DNA from: a virus
Strand: one strand, 5' to 3'
Length of the DNA stretch: 30,578 bases
Virus record (IMG/VR): IMGVR_UViG_3300013126_000154
Location: 1-30,578 of that record
In this document: piece by piece, positions 1-7,244 of the stretch
Numbering within the stretch: position 1 is the stretch's first letter
Layout of the letters: each line of letters starts with the position of its first letter
The notes under the pieces: generated by a model
Databases searched by the model: none
What the model saw: the letters and a program-made list of their open reading frames with translations, nothing else
Told to the model about the DNA's origin: nothing
Program-made: the position numbers and the translations under genes

Positions 1-925
1 CTAAAACGACTTGCGCTTTCGCTAAAGAATTACTGCTACAAACGTTCCGTAAGTCAATTAACTTCTTCACAATCTCTGGAGCATTCTCATGTGTTTGTTT
101 TTTGTCATCAAAAGAAGATATAGCGTATCCAAACTTTTCTTCTATGTAGTTTTTAATGGCTTGAGTTTGTGTAAGCGCAGGCATATCAAAATCATTTAAA
201 ATTTCGCAAGCTTTTAATTGCGATTCCGCTGCTTGCGCTTCTGCAACTTCTGTAAGTTTCTTAGCAAGTTCTAGATTCACAGGAAATCCAGTCCGGTTTA
301 TTTTCGTGTCTAAACATTGAACAAGATAATCTGTGTTTTTTATTTCAAAGGATTTATAGAAATCTACTTGGGAGAAAAAAAGCTCAATGAGCGTATCAAC
401 ATCTTGTCTACAATAATCAAGCATTTCCTGTTCTAGCGTAGGGTCATAATTACGCAACCCATTTTTGTTCGGTTTGCTAAGTTGTTGTATCAAATATTTA
501 CCGCGAGTATCTTTTCGAAAGTTTAAAACGTGGAAATCCGCAGCACTGCTTAAACTGGCTGGCTGACCTAAAAAGTCTTGCCTTTTTTTTGTGCAAATTA
601 ATTTTGAGTTATTTGGGATTCCCGGATAACTGAAACGCTGTTGTAATATACGTAGATAAACTTCTAGGTCAAACTCGATATTGTGAGCGATTATATACTC
701 TGTTTGTTTGAATAGAACAGATAATATATTAGAAACAATATCAGAATGTTTTTTAGAAATTAACGTCTCTTGAGTAATTAAAACTTGTTCTATTACTTCT
801 CTTTCACGATTAACTAACTTAAATACTCCGCAAATAATATCAGACTCATCATGCGATAAATATTTTCTAACTCCACAAGAAATATCAACAGGTGAGTATG
901 TTTCAAAATCCATAAACAAAAACAT
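1..925 (-). CDS. Phage-type family A DNA polymerase, N-terminal part (cut by window edge)
   Basis: This is an open frame of 308 codons running off the left edge, so the polymerase domain itself is not seen. The visible part is a DEDDy 3'-5' proofreading exonuclease. Motif I is DFETYS (D6, E8), motif II is AHNIEFD (N82, D86) and motif III is YCRQD (Y171, D175). It is followed by a linker of the type INRTGFPVNLELAKKL, which in phage polymerases of this class precedes the family A palm/fingers domain. The ATG at 923-925 has an excellent AGGAGG 8 bases upstream. It is the last visible gene of the leftward replication block. The exonuclease call is secure; assignment to family A rests on the linker and on the neighbours (DUF2815, DUF2800, VRR-NUC, SNF2), a combination common in phages carrying such a polymerase. 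Confidence 0.88.
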   Translation of the reverse strand, partial: MFLFMDFETYSPVDISCGVRKYLSHDESDIICGVFKLVNREREVIEQVLITQETLISKKHSDIVSNILSVLFKQTEYIIAHNIEFDLEVYLRILQQRFSYPGIPNNSKLICTKKRQDFLGQPASLSSAADFHVLNFRKDTRGKYLIQQLSKPNKNGLRNYDPTLEQEMLDYCRQDVDTLIELFFSQVDFYKSFEIKNTDYLVQCLDTKINRTGFPVNLELAKKLTEVAEAQAAESQLKACEILNDFDMPALTQTQAIKNYIEEKFGYAISSFDDKKQTHENAPEIVKKLIDLRNVCSSNSLAKAQVVL

Positions 926-962
926 AAAATAGCCTCCTTTTTTTAATATATTTTAGATGAGC

Positions 963-1742
963 TTATACAAACTCATCTAAATAAGAATCTATTTTACTTT
1001 CTTTAACTATTTTACCCTGTTTAATTATTTCGCTTTGTTCTTCTGTAGCTATAGTGAAACCCATTGGTTTCGTAGCAACATCACCAAACATATTGCCATC
1101 GTCATCAGCTTGATCAAATTTAACACTATCTTGACGATAATTTATACTCGCAGGACTGATATATTGAACAGCGTGAATGTAAGGAGTTAAATAACTAGTT
1201 GGTGGAACGCTTATAAGCTTAATGTTAACCCTTACAACAGCAATAAAACTCGGCAAGAAAAAAGAATCATTTTCTACATGTAAAATATCACCATTTTTAT
1301 CAAAAATTTTAGGTGGGAATTCAGAAGAACTACTTGCAAAAAAATAACAAAGTTCTTCTAAATAATCTAAAACAGGAGAGTAATTTTTTCTCTCAGTTGG
1401 TTTTAAATGTAAATCAGCTTCTTTTTTTTCTGCGATAATCTCCCTGCCTATTTTTAAAAAATCTCTAACTATATATTTAGGGTTTGTTTTATTATTCGCA
1501 AAAGAAGGATGTACTTGAGTGGTTCCGTTGCATAATTTTGCGCACGCTTCTGCGATTTCTTTCCTAAATTCATCACATTTATCAGCTTTTAGCAAACATC
1601 TTAAAGAAAATTTCGGCTTCCCTTGGGGTACACCATCTTTTTTATATTGAACAGGTGTCACAAGTGCTGCCGTGTCGACTAAAGTTTTTAATTGTAATTG
1701 AACTGATTTTTTAGATTCGCTGTAAACAATTGAATAAGACAT
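963..1742 (-). CDS. DUF2815-like ssDNA-binding protein
   Basis: A 259-aa protein resembling the DUF2815 family, taken to be phage single-stranded DNA-binding proteins of the T7 gp2.5 kind. The N-terminal half is a beta-rich stretch containing TPVQYKKDGVPQGKPKFSLRCLL. The protein ends in a short acidic-hydrophobic tail (SYLDEFV), as is common in ssDNA-binding proteins that recruit partners through the tail. It lies between the DNA polymerase and the DUF2800-like nuclease, the usual order for this module, and would coat template strands during replication or recombination. The start has AGGAG 9 bases upstream. The family call rests on length, position and general resemblance, without a database search. 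Confidence 0.7.
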   Translation of the reverse strand: MSYSIVYSESKKSVQLQLKTLVDTAALVTPVQYKKDGVPQGKPKFSLRCLLKADKCDEFRKEIAEACAKLCNGTTQVHPSFANNKTNPKYIVRDFLKIGREIIAEKKEADLHLKPTERKNYSPVLDYLEELCYFFASSSSEFPPKIFDKNGDILHVENDSFFLPSFIAVVRVNIKLISVPPTSYLTPYIHAVQYISPASINYRQDSVKFDQADDDGNMFGDVATKPMGFTIATEEQSEIIKQGKIVKESKIDSYLDEFV

Positions 1743-1773
1743 AGAAATAACTCCTAAAAAAAATTAATTAAAC

Positions 1774-1825
1774 ATAAATAAACACATAAACAAAACAAAC
1801 TAAAACAAATTAAAACAAACTAAAA
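1774..1825 (-). repeat. Short A/C-rich tandem repeats between the DUF2800 and DUF2815 genes
   Basis: Plus-strand units of about 10-11 bases resembling ACAAACTAAA and ACAAATTAAA are repeated, starting inside the end of the DUF2800-like gene and filling most of the gap before the DUF2815-like gene. The gap otherwise holds only the SD of the latter. No promoter or terminator is evident. Confidence 0.5.
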
Positions 1826-2923
1826 CAGGTCATCGACTATTTTTTCTCCATAGACCTCCTTTTCTTTCACTTTTAAACTTTTAGCTTTTTCCCGTACTTC
1901 GATAAATTTTTCAGGGATTTCTACTGCGAGTTTATTTATTTGTGAAACCGTTTTTAATTTTGTATCAACTATATCAGAGCTTTTTAAATTGTTACTCTTT
2001 AAAATCTCATCTATAATCTCTTTCTCTGTGAAGTCTTTTGACCAACTTTTCATACTGCCGTTTGATTTCAAAGACACAAAGTCAAAAGATGCGCCATTTA
2101 ATAGCTTATCTTTGAAAAAATCCTCAGCATCTTCTATCGCATACTCAAGTAATTTACGTTTTAAAATGATATTTTTCCTGTACTCAAACTTTTCATCATC
2201 GCTTAAATTAAATTTATCCGCATTCTGCAATATCAATTGTTGTGTTTTCTCAACTTCTTCCTTCAGCGCAACACAATCAGGTCGATGTCTACACCATTCA
2301 CAAGCATTTTCTGATGGATTATAAGTATGTTTCTGAGATTGTTTAAAGACTTCAAATAGTCTATCTTTGAACACTTCTAAATCATCAAAAGTGACTTCGC
2401 AAAAATCAAGAGACTCATCTTGATAAATAGCTGTAATAAATTTTAAAGAAATTGAAGAAGCCCTTCCGTTAGTTTTCTCAAAACTTTTAAAAGAGTTGTA
2501 CACTAAAAAGGCATAAGCTAAAAGCTGCACGTTGTTTCTTGCTAATATTTTTTGGTAACCAAACTTATAATCAACAATAAAAACAGTTAAAACAAACCCA
2601 CGAAAATCACCAAAATAAACAAAATCAGGAGTTCCAGTTAAAATAAAATTATCAAATCCAATCCCATGTCTTTGTTCAATGATAAGATCATATGGTTTAA
2701 AATTAAGATCAAAAGTATCTTCTAACAAACGCACTAATCGTTTAGCATGCTCATTTTTATCAAAACTTTCTGGATTTTCAAAAGATTCTTGCATCTCTAA
2801 ATGCTTTCTTGTCCCTTCTTCAGCATATTTGCTTTGTTTTTGTTCAACAAAACCTTGCTCGTGCAAAAGAGCAGATGGGCATAAAAAATATCGATGCAAA
2901 GCTGATGCTCGTATGGTTATCAT
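1820..2923 (-). CDS. DUF2800-like PD-(D/E)XK nuclease with Fe-S-type cysteines
   Basis: A 367-aa RecB/Cas4/AddB-like nuclease. Seen in order: SALHRYFLCPS near the N-terminus (C15), EEGTRKH (H41), GTPDF with D100, VDYKFG with D118 and K120, and the Q-motif NVQLLAYAF (Q133). Then come three cysteines in CEWCRHRPDC (C208, C211, C217). The spacing C15-X192-C-X2-C-X5-C is the layout that binds a 4Fe-4S cluster in AddB and Cas4 enzymes. The C-terminal third is charged. DUF2800 proteins sit between the ssDNA-binding protein and VRR-NUC genes in many phage replication modules. A role in end processing for recombination is likely but inferred. The start has AAGGGG 6 bases upstream. Confidence 0.82.
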   Translation of the reverse strand: MITIRASALHRYFLCPSALLHEQGFVEQKQSKYAEEGTRKHLEMQESFENPESFDKNEHAKRLVRLLEDTFDLNFKPYDLIIEQRHGIGFDNFILTGTPDFVYFGDFRGFVLTVFIVDYKFGYQKILARNNVQLLAYAFLVYNSFKSFEKTNGRASSISLKFITAIYQDESLDFCEVTFDDLEVFKDRLFEVFKQSQKHTYNPSENACEWCRHRPDCVALKEEVEKTQQLILQNADKFNLSDDEKFEYRKNIILKRKLLEYAIEDAEDFFKDKLLNGASFDFVSLKSNGSMKSWSKDFTEKEIIDEILKSNNLKSSDIVDTKLKTVSQINKLAVEIPEKFIEVREKAKSLKVKEKEVYGEKIVDDLF

Positions 2924-2948
2924 ATATTTCCCCTTATTTTAAAACTTA

Positions 2949-3284
2949 TTATTTTTTTAATTTTTCTTCAAATAGAACTTTAAACTCTGCAAAAGTATCA
3001 GGGTTTAAAACATAGACTTTTACGCCGACTTTTTTTAGCTCATCATGTCGTATTTGTTGGATTGCGCTTACGACACCCTTTTTACTTTTCAATTCAAACG
3101 CATAAGTGGAACCATTGCAATAAAAAAACACATCAGGAATTCCACGTTTTTTAGAATATTGTCGAGCAAGATATTGTATTTCATGCACAAACCCAACTTT
3201 TAAACTCTCTAGCCACTTTACAAATTTTTCCTGAAAATCTTTTTCAGGCGTTTTTCTTATCTTAAACAAAGATTCTAGACTCAT
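2949..3284 (-). CDS. VRR-NUC domain nuclease
   Basis: A 111-aa single-domain nuclease of the VRR-NUC branch of the PD-(D/E)XK superfamily. The catalytic pattern is clear: KRGIPDVFF gives D51, and YAFELKSKKG gives E64 and K66. This is followed by the usual helix with a glutamine (IQQIRHDELKKVGVKVYVL). Length and layout match the stand-alone phage VRR-NUC proteins, which cut branched or flap DNA and are usually paired with a SNF2-type helicase, as here (the helicase gene lies just upstream). SD AAGGGG precedes the ATG. The 73-base gap upstream holds a TAAATT box but no good -35. Confidence 0.88.
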   Translation of the reverse strand: MSLESLFKIRKTPEKDFQEKFVKWLESLKVGFVHEIQYLARQYSKKRGIPDVFFYCNGSTYAFELKSKKGVVSAIQQIRHDELKKVGVKVYVLNPDTFAEFKVLFEEKLKK

Positions 3285-3357
3285 ACAAAGACCCCTTAAT
3301 TTAACTAAAATAAACTAACACAATGGAAAAACAAATGCAAGCAAAAAATAAAAATTT

Positions 3358-4572
3358 CTAAATCGCTCTTAAATCACTATATAACTCAAGCTCTTTTTTA
3401 ATATCATCAAAGCTTTTATTTGATTTTATCAGATCAAAAGCTTTATTATCTATCCCATCAGCTACAATATCAATATATTCAACACAATTTCGTTGACCAA
3501 TTCTGTGAAATCTGTCCTCACTCTGTGCTCTTTCTGTTGCAGAAAATGTGCGGGAATAATAAATAACTGTATTGCAATTTGTAAGCGTCACACCGACATT
3601 TAAACTTTGAATAGTTGCGACAAGTATTCTAATCTTTTTCTCTTTAAAATCATTTAAGATAATATCTTTTTCTTTGTTACTTAGCTCACCTGAAAAAGTT
3701 TTGTGGTTTATTTTTAATTCAGTTAATCTATCGCTAATTAAATTTAAACTCTTTATAAAAGCTACGTATACGACAATTTGGGTATCATTTTGTAGGCAGT
3801 CAATAAAATCAATTAAAACATCGATTTTGTTTGAAATCGATTTAAAAACTCCTTCTTCTGTTTGAAGTGTATACCCCTCTTGCAATTGTAATTTATGAGA
3901 TATATGCAAATTACGTGATACTTTTGTTCCTTTGCAATCTAACACTTTATAAATTTTTTCAGGTAGGTCTAAACATTCATTTTTTGTTTTTCTTTGAGAA
4001 AACGGTTCAAGTATTTTCATAAACTTATCAACGTTTTTCGGGATCGGTTTATCAAATTTATGATTTCCTTTTTGTACAAATTCACTATAGAACTTATTAT
4101 ATTTAGCGTAAAAATTATTTTTATCTAAACAAACTAAATGAGTATATAAATCGAATATATTACCATTCCCAATCGGTGTGCCTGTTAACAGTACGCATCT
4201 TTCTGAATCAATCACAGCACTAACAACTTTTTGAGTGCGCTTAGCTTTCCTATTTTTTATATAGTGAGCTTCATCGACAATAAAAAAATCAGACTTTTTG
4301 TGTAAATCATCTAGAGAACAAAACTTCTCGTAAGAAAATATCCTATATTTGCTTTTAAATTTAGACCATTTTTCGATCTCATCTCTCCAATTTGTTTGCA
4401 AAAAAGCAGGGCATACAACCGTAATTAATTTAGTATCGAAATTTAAAACACAATAATCAGCCGCTATTATACTCGTAATAGTTTTACCTAAACCTTGTTC
4501 ATGATATAAAGCGAATTTTTTCTTCTCTACTATAAGTTTTACAGCTTCTTTTTGATGTTTAAATAATGACAT
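3358..4572 (-). CDS. SNF2-family DNA helicase/translocase
   Basis: A 404-aa superfamily 2 ATPase of the compact phage SNF2 type. Motif I is EQGLGKT (residues 25-31), motif II is VDEAH (99-103) and motif III is LLTGTP (128-133). In the second RecA domain, motif V is VGVTLTNCNTVIYYS (327-340) and motif VI is QSEDRFHRIGQ (350-360). QSEDRxHRIGQ is diagnostic for SNF2-type enzymes. It would move along duplex DNA at forks or recombination intermediates, probably with the VRR-NUC nuclease encoded next. The start is ATG at 4570-4572. No accessory DNA-binding domain is visible, as is usual in phage versions. Confidence 0.92.
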   Translation of the reverse strand: MSLFKHQKEAVKLIVEKKKFALYHEQGLGKTITSIIAADYCVLNFDTKLITVVCPAFLQTNWRDEIEKWSKFKSKYRIFSYEKFCSLDDLHKKSDFFIVDEAHYIKNRKAKRTQKVVSAVIDSERCVLLTGTPIGNGNIFDLYTHLVCLDKNNFYAKYNKFYSEFVQKGNHKFDKPIPKNVDKFMKILEPFSQRKTKNECLDLPEKIYKVLDCKGTKVSRNLHISHKLQLQEGYTLQTEEGVFKSISNKIDVLIDFIDCLQNDTQIVVYVAFIKSLNLISDRLTELKINHKTFSGELSNKEKDIILNDFKEKKIRILVATIQSLNVGVTLTNCNTVIYYSRTFSATERAQSEDRFHRIGQRNCVEYIDIVADGIDNKAFDLIKSNKSFDDIKKELELYSDLRAI

Positions 4573-4604
4573 AAAATGACTTCCTAAATTATAAATTATA
4601 ATTT

Positions 4605-4832
4605 CTATTCCATAGATACTTCGATGTTATAAAGTCTTTTAATCTGTAAAATATGGTCAACGTTTTTATTAAAGTCTTCTGATAATTTATCTATGAAATA
4701 ATTTATAGTGTGTTGATTTAAATACGGTTCATGTTTTTCGTATTCATCTAAACATTGCTCAAAAATATCAACTACAAGCTCTTTAAATTTAGGATATCTT
4801 TCAAACATTAATTTAAGTTCTTTTATTTCCAT
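4605..4832 (-). CDS. Small conserved-type hypothetical protein, 75 aa
   Basis: Not recognised. The protein is 75 aa, mostly predicted helix and acidic (MEIKELKLMFERYPKF... then EQCLDEYEKHEPYLNQH), with no cysteine pair or membrane segment. It has a very strong ribosome site: the 26 bases from the A-tract through the first codons (GGAGATTAAAAAATGGAAAT) are identical to those of the next gene upstream at 5295. It lies in a leftward run of small genes between the SNF2 gene and promoter P1. A co-translated accessory protein is likely; the function is unknown. Confidence 0.7.
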   Translation of the reverse strand: MEIKELKLMFERYPKFKELVVDIFEQCLDEYEKHEPYLNQHTINYFIDKLSEDFNKNVDHILQIKRLYNIEVSME

Positions 4833-4875
4833 TTTTTAATCTCCTTTTTTATTTTAAATATTCATAATTTTAATT

Positions 4876-5295
4876 CTATTTAACTTCTAAATCATATTCC
4901 CCGGTGTCCCAATTGAAATCAAATTTTTTTTCTGTTTTAATCTTAATTCTGCAAAGTTCTTTAGGATCAGAAAAACAATTTTTGTTTTTAGAAAGTAAAA
5001 TACATTTATTGGATTCAACGTGATCTAATTTTAACAGACGTTCATATTTGTGTTTAGGCATATAAATCGGAACTTCTTCTTCAACTTCAATTTCTATCGG
5101 GGGAACTTTGTTAACTCTGACACAATGATCTTCGAGATGTGTAACCCAATGCCATTCGCAATAAAATTCAAAAGGAGGATCATCATCATCAGTAAATTCA
5201 AGCGCATAAAGGAATGCTCTGTTGTCGATTAATTTAAATACCTTAATAAACTTATAAAGACTACGCTGAAACACGTCACCAATTTTAATTTCCAT
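4876..5295 (-). CDS. Hypothetical protein, 139 aa
   Basis: Not recognised. The sequence looks like a compact beta-rich domain (IGDVFQRSLYKFIKVFKLIDNRAF...) with an acidic patch TDDDDPP near residue 40, two tryptophans in EWHWVTHLED, and a proline/glutamate-rich segment PPIEIEVEEEVPIYMP near the middle. No signal peptide, membrane segment or catalytic motif is visible. The strong SD AAAAAAGGAGATT is part of a block shared with the gene at 4832. The start overlaps the end of the small gene 5285-5446 by 11 bases, so translation is probably coupled. Confidence 0.7.
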   Translation of the reverse strand: MEIKIGDVFQRSLYKFIKVFKLIDNRAFLYALEFTDDDDPPFEFYCEWHWVTHLEDHCVRVNKVPPIEIEVEEEVPIYMPKHKYERLLKLDHVESNKCILLSKNKNCFSDPKELCRIKIKTEKKFDFNWDTGEYDLEVK

Positions 5296-5446
5296 TTTTT
5301 AATCTCCTTTTTTCTTTGCGTTGTAAATTTCGTATAGTACTTTTTAAAATATCTCGATTCCAAACACACCAACAATGCCCTCTATATTTTATTTCATTTT
5401 CGCAAGAATGATTGTTTATTTTATTTAACACATCATTGAGTCTCAT
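5285..5446 (-). CDS. Small basic protein, 53 aa, overlapping both neighbours
   Basis: A 53-aa frame beginning MRLNDVLNKINNHSCENE and ending EKRRLKNGN. The ATG has AAAAGGAGATTGAAAA directly upstream, nearly the same ribosome site as two downstream genes. It overlaps the end of the 137-aa basic protein by 14 bases and the start of the 139-aa protein by 11 bases. Without it there would be a 137-base hole in an otherwise tightly packed operon. Its last codons are the SD of the next gene, which explains the basic KRRLKN ending. It holds three cysteines and three tryptophans/tyrosines in YRGHCWCVWN; no family is recognised. Confidence 0.68.
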   Translation of the reverse strand: MRLNDVLNKINNHSCENEIKYRGHCWCVWNRDILKSTIRNLQRKEKRRLKNGN

Positions 5447-5846
5447 TTTTCAATCTCCTTTTCTCGTGATATTTTAACAAAATACGCTCTCTATTCTCGG
5501 AATACCAAAATCTGGCATATTCTGACCGTTGTTGTTTTCTTCTCATTTCTCGAATAGCTATCTCTTCCGGTGTTAATAAAAGTTTTTCGTCTTCACTTAA
5601 TTTTTTTATACGTGCTCGATATTGTCTTTGATATTCTGCTTGTTTCTCTTTGTTTTTTTGATACCATTTTTTTGTGTAGTGTTTTATCCTCTCCTTATTT
5701 TCTTTGTAATATCTTCTATGGTTTTCTCGCAATATTTCACGATTTCTTGCGTACCAACAGCGTTTATATTCTTTTTCTTTTTGAATTTTCTCGTCATTTT
5801 TTGCGTTTTCATCATTAACAGTGCTATTTTTATTTAATAAACTCAT
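5433..5846 (-). CDS. Lys/Arg-rich helical repeat protein, 137 aa
   Basis: A highly basic protein built from four or five degenerate repeats of about 14 residues of the form Y-x-K/R-x-W/Y-Y-x-K/E-N-K/R-E-R/K-I: CWYARNREILREN, RRYYKENKERIKH, KKWYQKNKEKQAE and, after an acidic spacer (LSEDEKLLLTPEEIA), RFWYSENRERILLK. Such repeats are common in uncharacterised phage proteins and suggest long charged helices able to contact nucleic acid. The start overlaps the stop of the 90-aa gene in ATGA, so translation is coupled. Function unknown; nucleic-acid binding is inferred from charge only. Confidence 0.72.
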   Translation of the reverse strand: MSLLNKNSTVNDENAKNDEKIQKEKEYKRCWYARNREILRENHRRYYKENKERIKHYTKKWYQKNKEKQAEYQRQYRARIKKLSEDEKLLLTPEEIAIREMRRKQQRSEYARFWYSENRERILLKYHEKRRLKNETQ

Positions 5847-6115
5847 TGAAAGACCCCGTTCAAAAAAGATTTTATGTAAGTTGACTCATTTTCGGGAACA
5901 TGAACTTCTACGAATATTTTTTTATCATCATTTAAAATTTGTCGAACATAATCAACTAACAACGGAAGTTCTCTCTCTAAAAAAGACCGACGATATTGTT
6001 TTTTTTCAGCTAATGATTTATCAAAAGCTTTTACATATAGAGATAGCTTTCTGTTCCTGCATCTAATAACACTTAATCTATTACACACATGGTTATCAAA
6101 GTTTTTTGTTATCAT
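5843..6115 (-). CDS. Hypothetical protein, 90 aa, first gene after promoter P1
   Basis: Not recognised. A 90-aa soluble protein (MITKNFDNHVCNRLSV...), basic in the first half, with an alpha/beta look near the end (KIFVEVHVPENESTYIKSFLNG). The ATG has GGAGG 6 bases upstream and a second AGGAG slightly further away. It is the first gene after promoter P1 (6172-6200), about 50 bases from the expected transcript start, and would head the operon that runs through to the polymerase. Confidence 0.7.
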   Translation of the reverse strand: MITKNFDNHVCNRLSVIRCRNRKLSLYVKAFDKSLAEKKQYRRSFLERELPLLVDYVRQILNDDKKIFVEVHVPENESTYIKSFLNGVFQ

Positions 6116-6171
6116 AGTTTACCTCCATAAAACTCCTTATATTTTAAAAAATTAACACCACTCACAAAATC

Positions 6172-6200
6172 AATTTAACAAAATTAAACCAACGTATCAA
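6172..6200 (-). promoter_or_regulatory. Leftward promoter P1
   Basis: On the minus strand, TTGATA (6195-6200) and TAAATT (6172-6177) are separated by exactly 17 bases. Spacing and -10 match P2, and the spacer shares GTTGGTTTAA with P2. It lies 6 bases behind the stop of the 33-aa peptide gene and about 57 bases upstream of the 90-aa gene start, and would drive the replication block. Unlike P2 and P3, no leader hairpin is evident. Confidence 0.65.
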
Positions 6201-6206
6201 ATTTTT

Positions 6207-6308
6207 TTAAAACTTTTTTGACGTAAAAAGATACACTATATACGAAACTATAAAAGCTAATAAAAAAATCAAAAAAATGTATAGAAGTATAGTAAATAGC
6301 CAATACAT
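6207..6308 (-). CDS. 33-aa single-span membrane peptide
   Basis: A 33-residue frame reading MYWLFTILLYIFLIFLLAFI followed by VSYIVYLFTSKKF. Residues 3-28 form one almost purely hydrophobic segment, followed by a positive TSKK end. The ATG has AAAGGG with spacing 6, and the leader AAAGGGTTTTATATG closely matches the leaders of the four Ser-Gly repeat genes just upstream (AAGGGTTTTGATTATG). It starts 29 bases behind the last repeat gene and is probably co-transcribed with them. An inner-membrane peptide is the clear prediction. A holin-like, signalling or anchoring role cannot be told apart. Spurious hydrophobic frames are easy to find in AT-rich DNA; the SD and shared leader are what support this one. 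Confidence 0.58.
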   Translation of the reverse strand: MYWLFTILLYIFLIFLLAFIVSYIVYLFTSKKF

Positions 6309-6337
6309 ATAAAACCCTTTATTTAAAAGATAAGCTA

Positions 6338-6664
6338 TCAATCATCTGACTCATCATCTGACTCATCGTCTGACCAAAAGCCTGACCCAGAACCATCGTC
6401 AGACCCATAACCTGACCTAAAGCCTGACCCAAAACCTGAACCATCGCCAGAGCCAGAGCCGGAGCCAAAGCCAGAGCCAGAGCCAAAGCCATAGCCATAG
6501 CCTGACGCGGACCCAGAGCCATCACCTGACCCATCGCCAGAGCCAAAGCCATCACCGAACCCAGAGCCATCACCTGACCCATCGTCAGAGCCAAAGCCAG
6601 ACCCATTTCCAGACCCAGAGCCCGAACGGTTTACAATTAATCTATCTTTCTCAGTAAAAATCAT
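6338..6664 (-). CDS. Ser-Gly-Asp repeat protein, copy 4 (108 aa)
   Basis: Last of four tandem paralogous genes. The N-terminus MIFTEKDRLIVNR matches [13 protein letters not shown] of copies 1 and 2. It is followed by about 75 residues of GSG, DGSG and FGSG repeats and an acidic end DDESDDESDD. ATG at 6664 is preferred over an upstream TTG because SD GAGGGG is 8 bases before the ATG. It starts 2 bases after the stop of copy 3. About 58 bases near its 3' end (about 6386-6443) are almost identical to part of copy 2, showing exchange or duplication between copies. The protein should be unfolded and strongly acidic. No family with known function is recognised. Confidence 0.78.
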   Translation of the reverse strand: MIFTEKDRLIVNRSGSGSGNGSGFGSDDGSGDGSGFGDGFGSGDGSGDGSGSASGYGYGFGSGSGFGSGSGSGDGSGFGSGFRSGYGSDDGSGSGFWSDDESDDESDD

Positions 6665-6666
6665 AA

Positions 6667-7242
6667 TCAAAACCCCTCATCATCTGACTCATCGTCTGAC
6701 CCATCATCATCATCACCTGACAATGACCCTGACCCCGACCCTGACCATGACCCTGACCCGTAACCTGAACCGTCACATGACCCTGACCCTGACCCTGACC
6801 CTGACCCATCATCATCATCACCTGACCCATCACCTGACCCGTAACATGACCCTGACCCATCACCTGACCCTGAACCATCACCTGACCCGTAACATGACCC
6901 TGACCCATCACCTGACCATGACCCTGACCCGTAACCTGAACCGTCACATGACCCTGACCCTGACCATGACCCTGACCATGACCCTGACCCATCACCTGAC
7001 CCATCATCATCATCACCTGACCATGACCCTGACCCCGACCCTGACCATGACCCTGACCCATCACCTGACCCGTAACATGACCCTGACCCATCACTTAACC
7101 CTGACCATAACCCTGACCCTGACCCATCACCTGACCCATCACTTAACCCTGACCATAACCCTGACCCTGAACCATCACCTGACCCGTAACATGACCCTGA
7201 CCCATCACCTGACCAAACACTTTTTTTTTCGCTAAAAAACAT
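6667..7242 (-). CDS. Ser-Gly-Asp repeat protein, copy 3 (191 aa)
   Basis: Third and longest gene of the array. The N-terminus MFFSEKKSVWSGDGSG has diverged from the [11 protein letters not shown] form. The body repeats GSGDGSG, GSCYGSGDG, WSGSGSG and DDDDGSG, and the end is DDESDDEGF. It uses a different DNA unit from its neighbours (minus strand GGGTCA instead of GGCTCT), so it expanded independently. SD GAGGAG lies 8 bases before ATG 7242. A run of nine A (minus strand) lies within the first codons, a possible slippage site. The repeat has five GGG runs at 6-base spacing at 6781-6807, a canonical G-quadruplex motif that would also be in the mRNA. Confidence 0.76.
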   Translation of the reverse strand: MFFSEKKSVWSGDGSGSCYGSGDGSGSGLWSGLSDGSGDGSGSGLWSGLSDGSGSCYGSGDGSGSWSGSGSGSWSGDDDDGSGDGSGSWSGSWSGSGSCDGSGYGSGSWSGDGSGSCYGSGDGSGSGDGSGSCYGSGDGSGDDDDGSGSGSGSGSCDGSGYGSGSWSGSGSGSLSGDDDDGSDDESDDEGF

Positions 7243-7244
7243 AG

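Noticed and set aside
6219-6245. Plus-strand TTGACG with TATA-like boxes
   Set aside because: Spacing is 13 or 15 bases to TATATA or TATACG, a poor fit, and there is no plus-strand gene downstream.
6651-7094. Frames with Gly-Gln-His repeats (and Ala-Leu repeats at 7232-7606, 6319-6606 and 7621-8016) on the minus strand
   Set aside because: They are shifted readings of the same hexamer repeats, without the conserved N-terminus and leader; stop-free hexamers keep several frames open by chance.
6723-7235. A 170-codon plus-strand frame rich in Thr-Leu-His
   Set aside because: Antisense reading of the repeat array, no promoter or SD, opposite to all surrounding genes.
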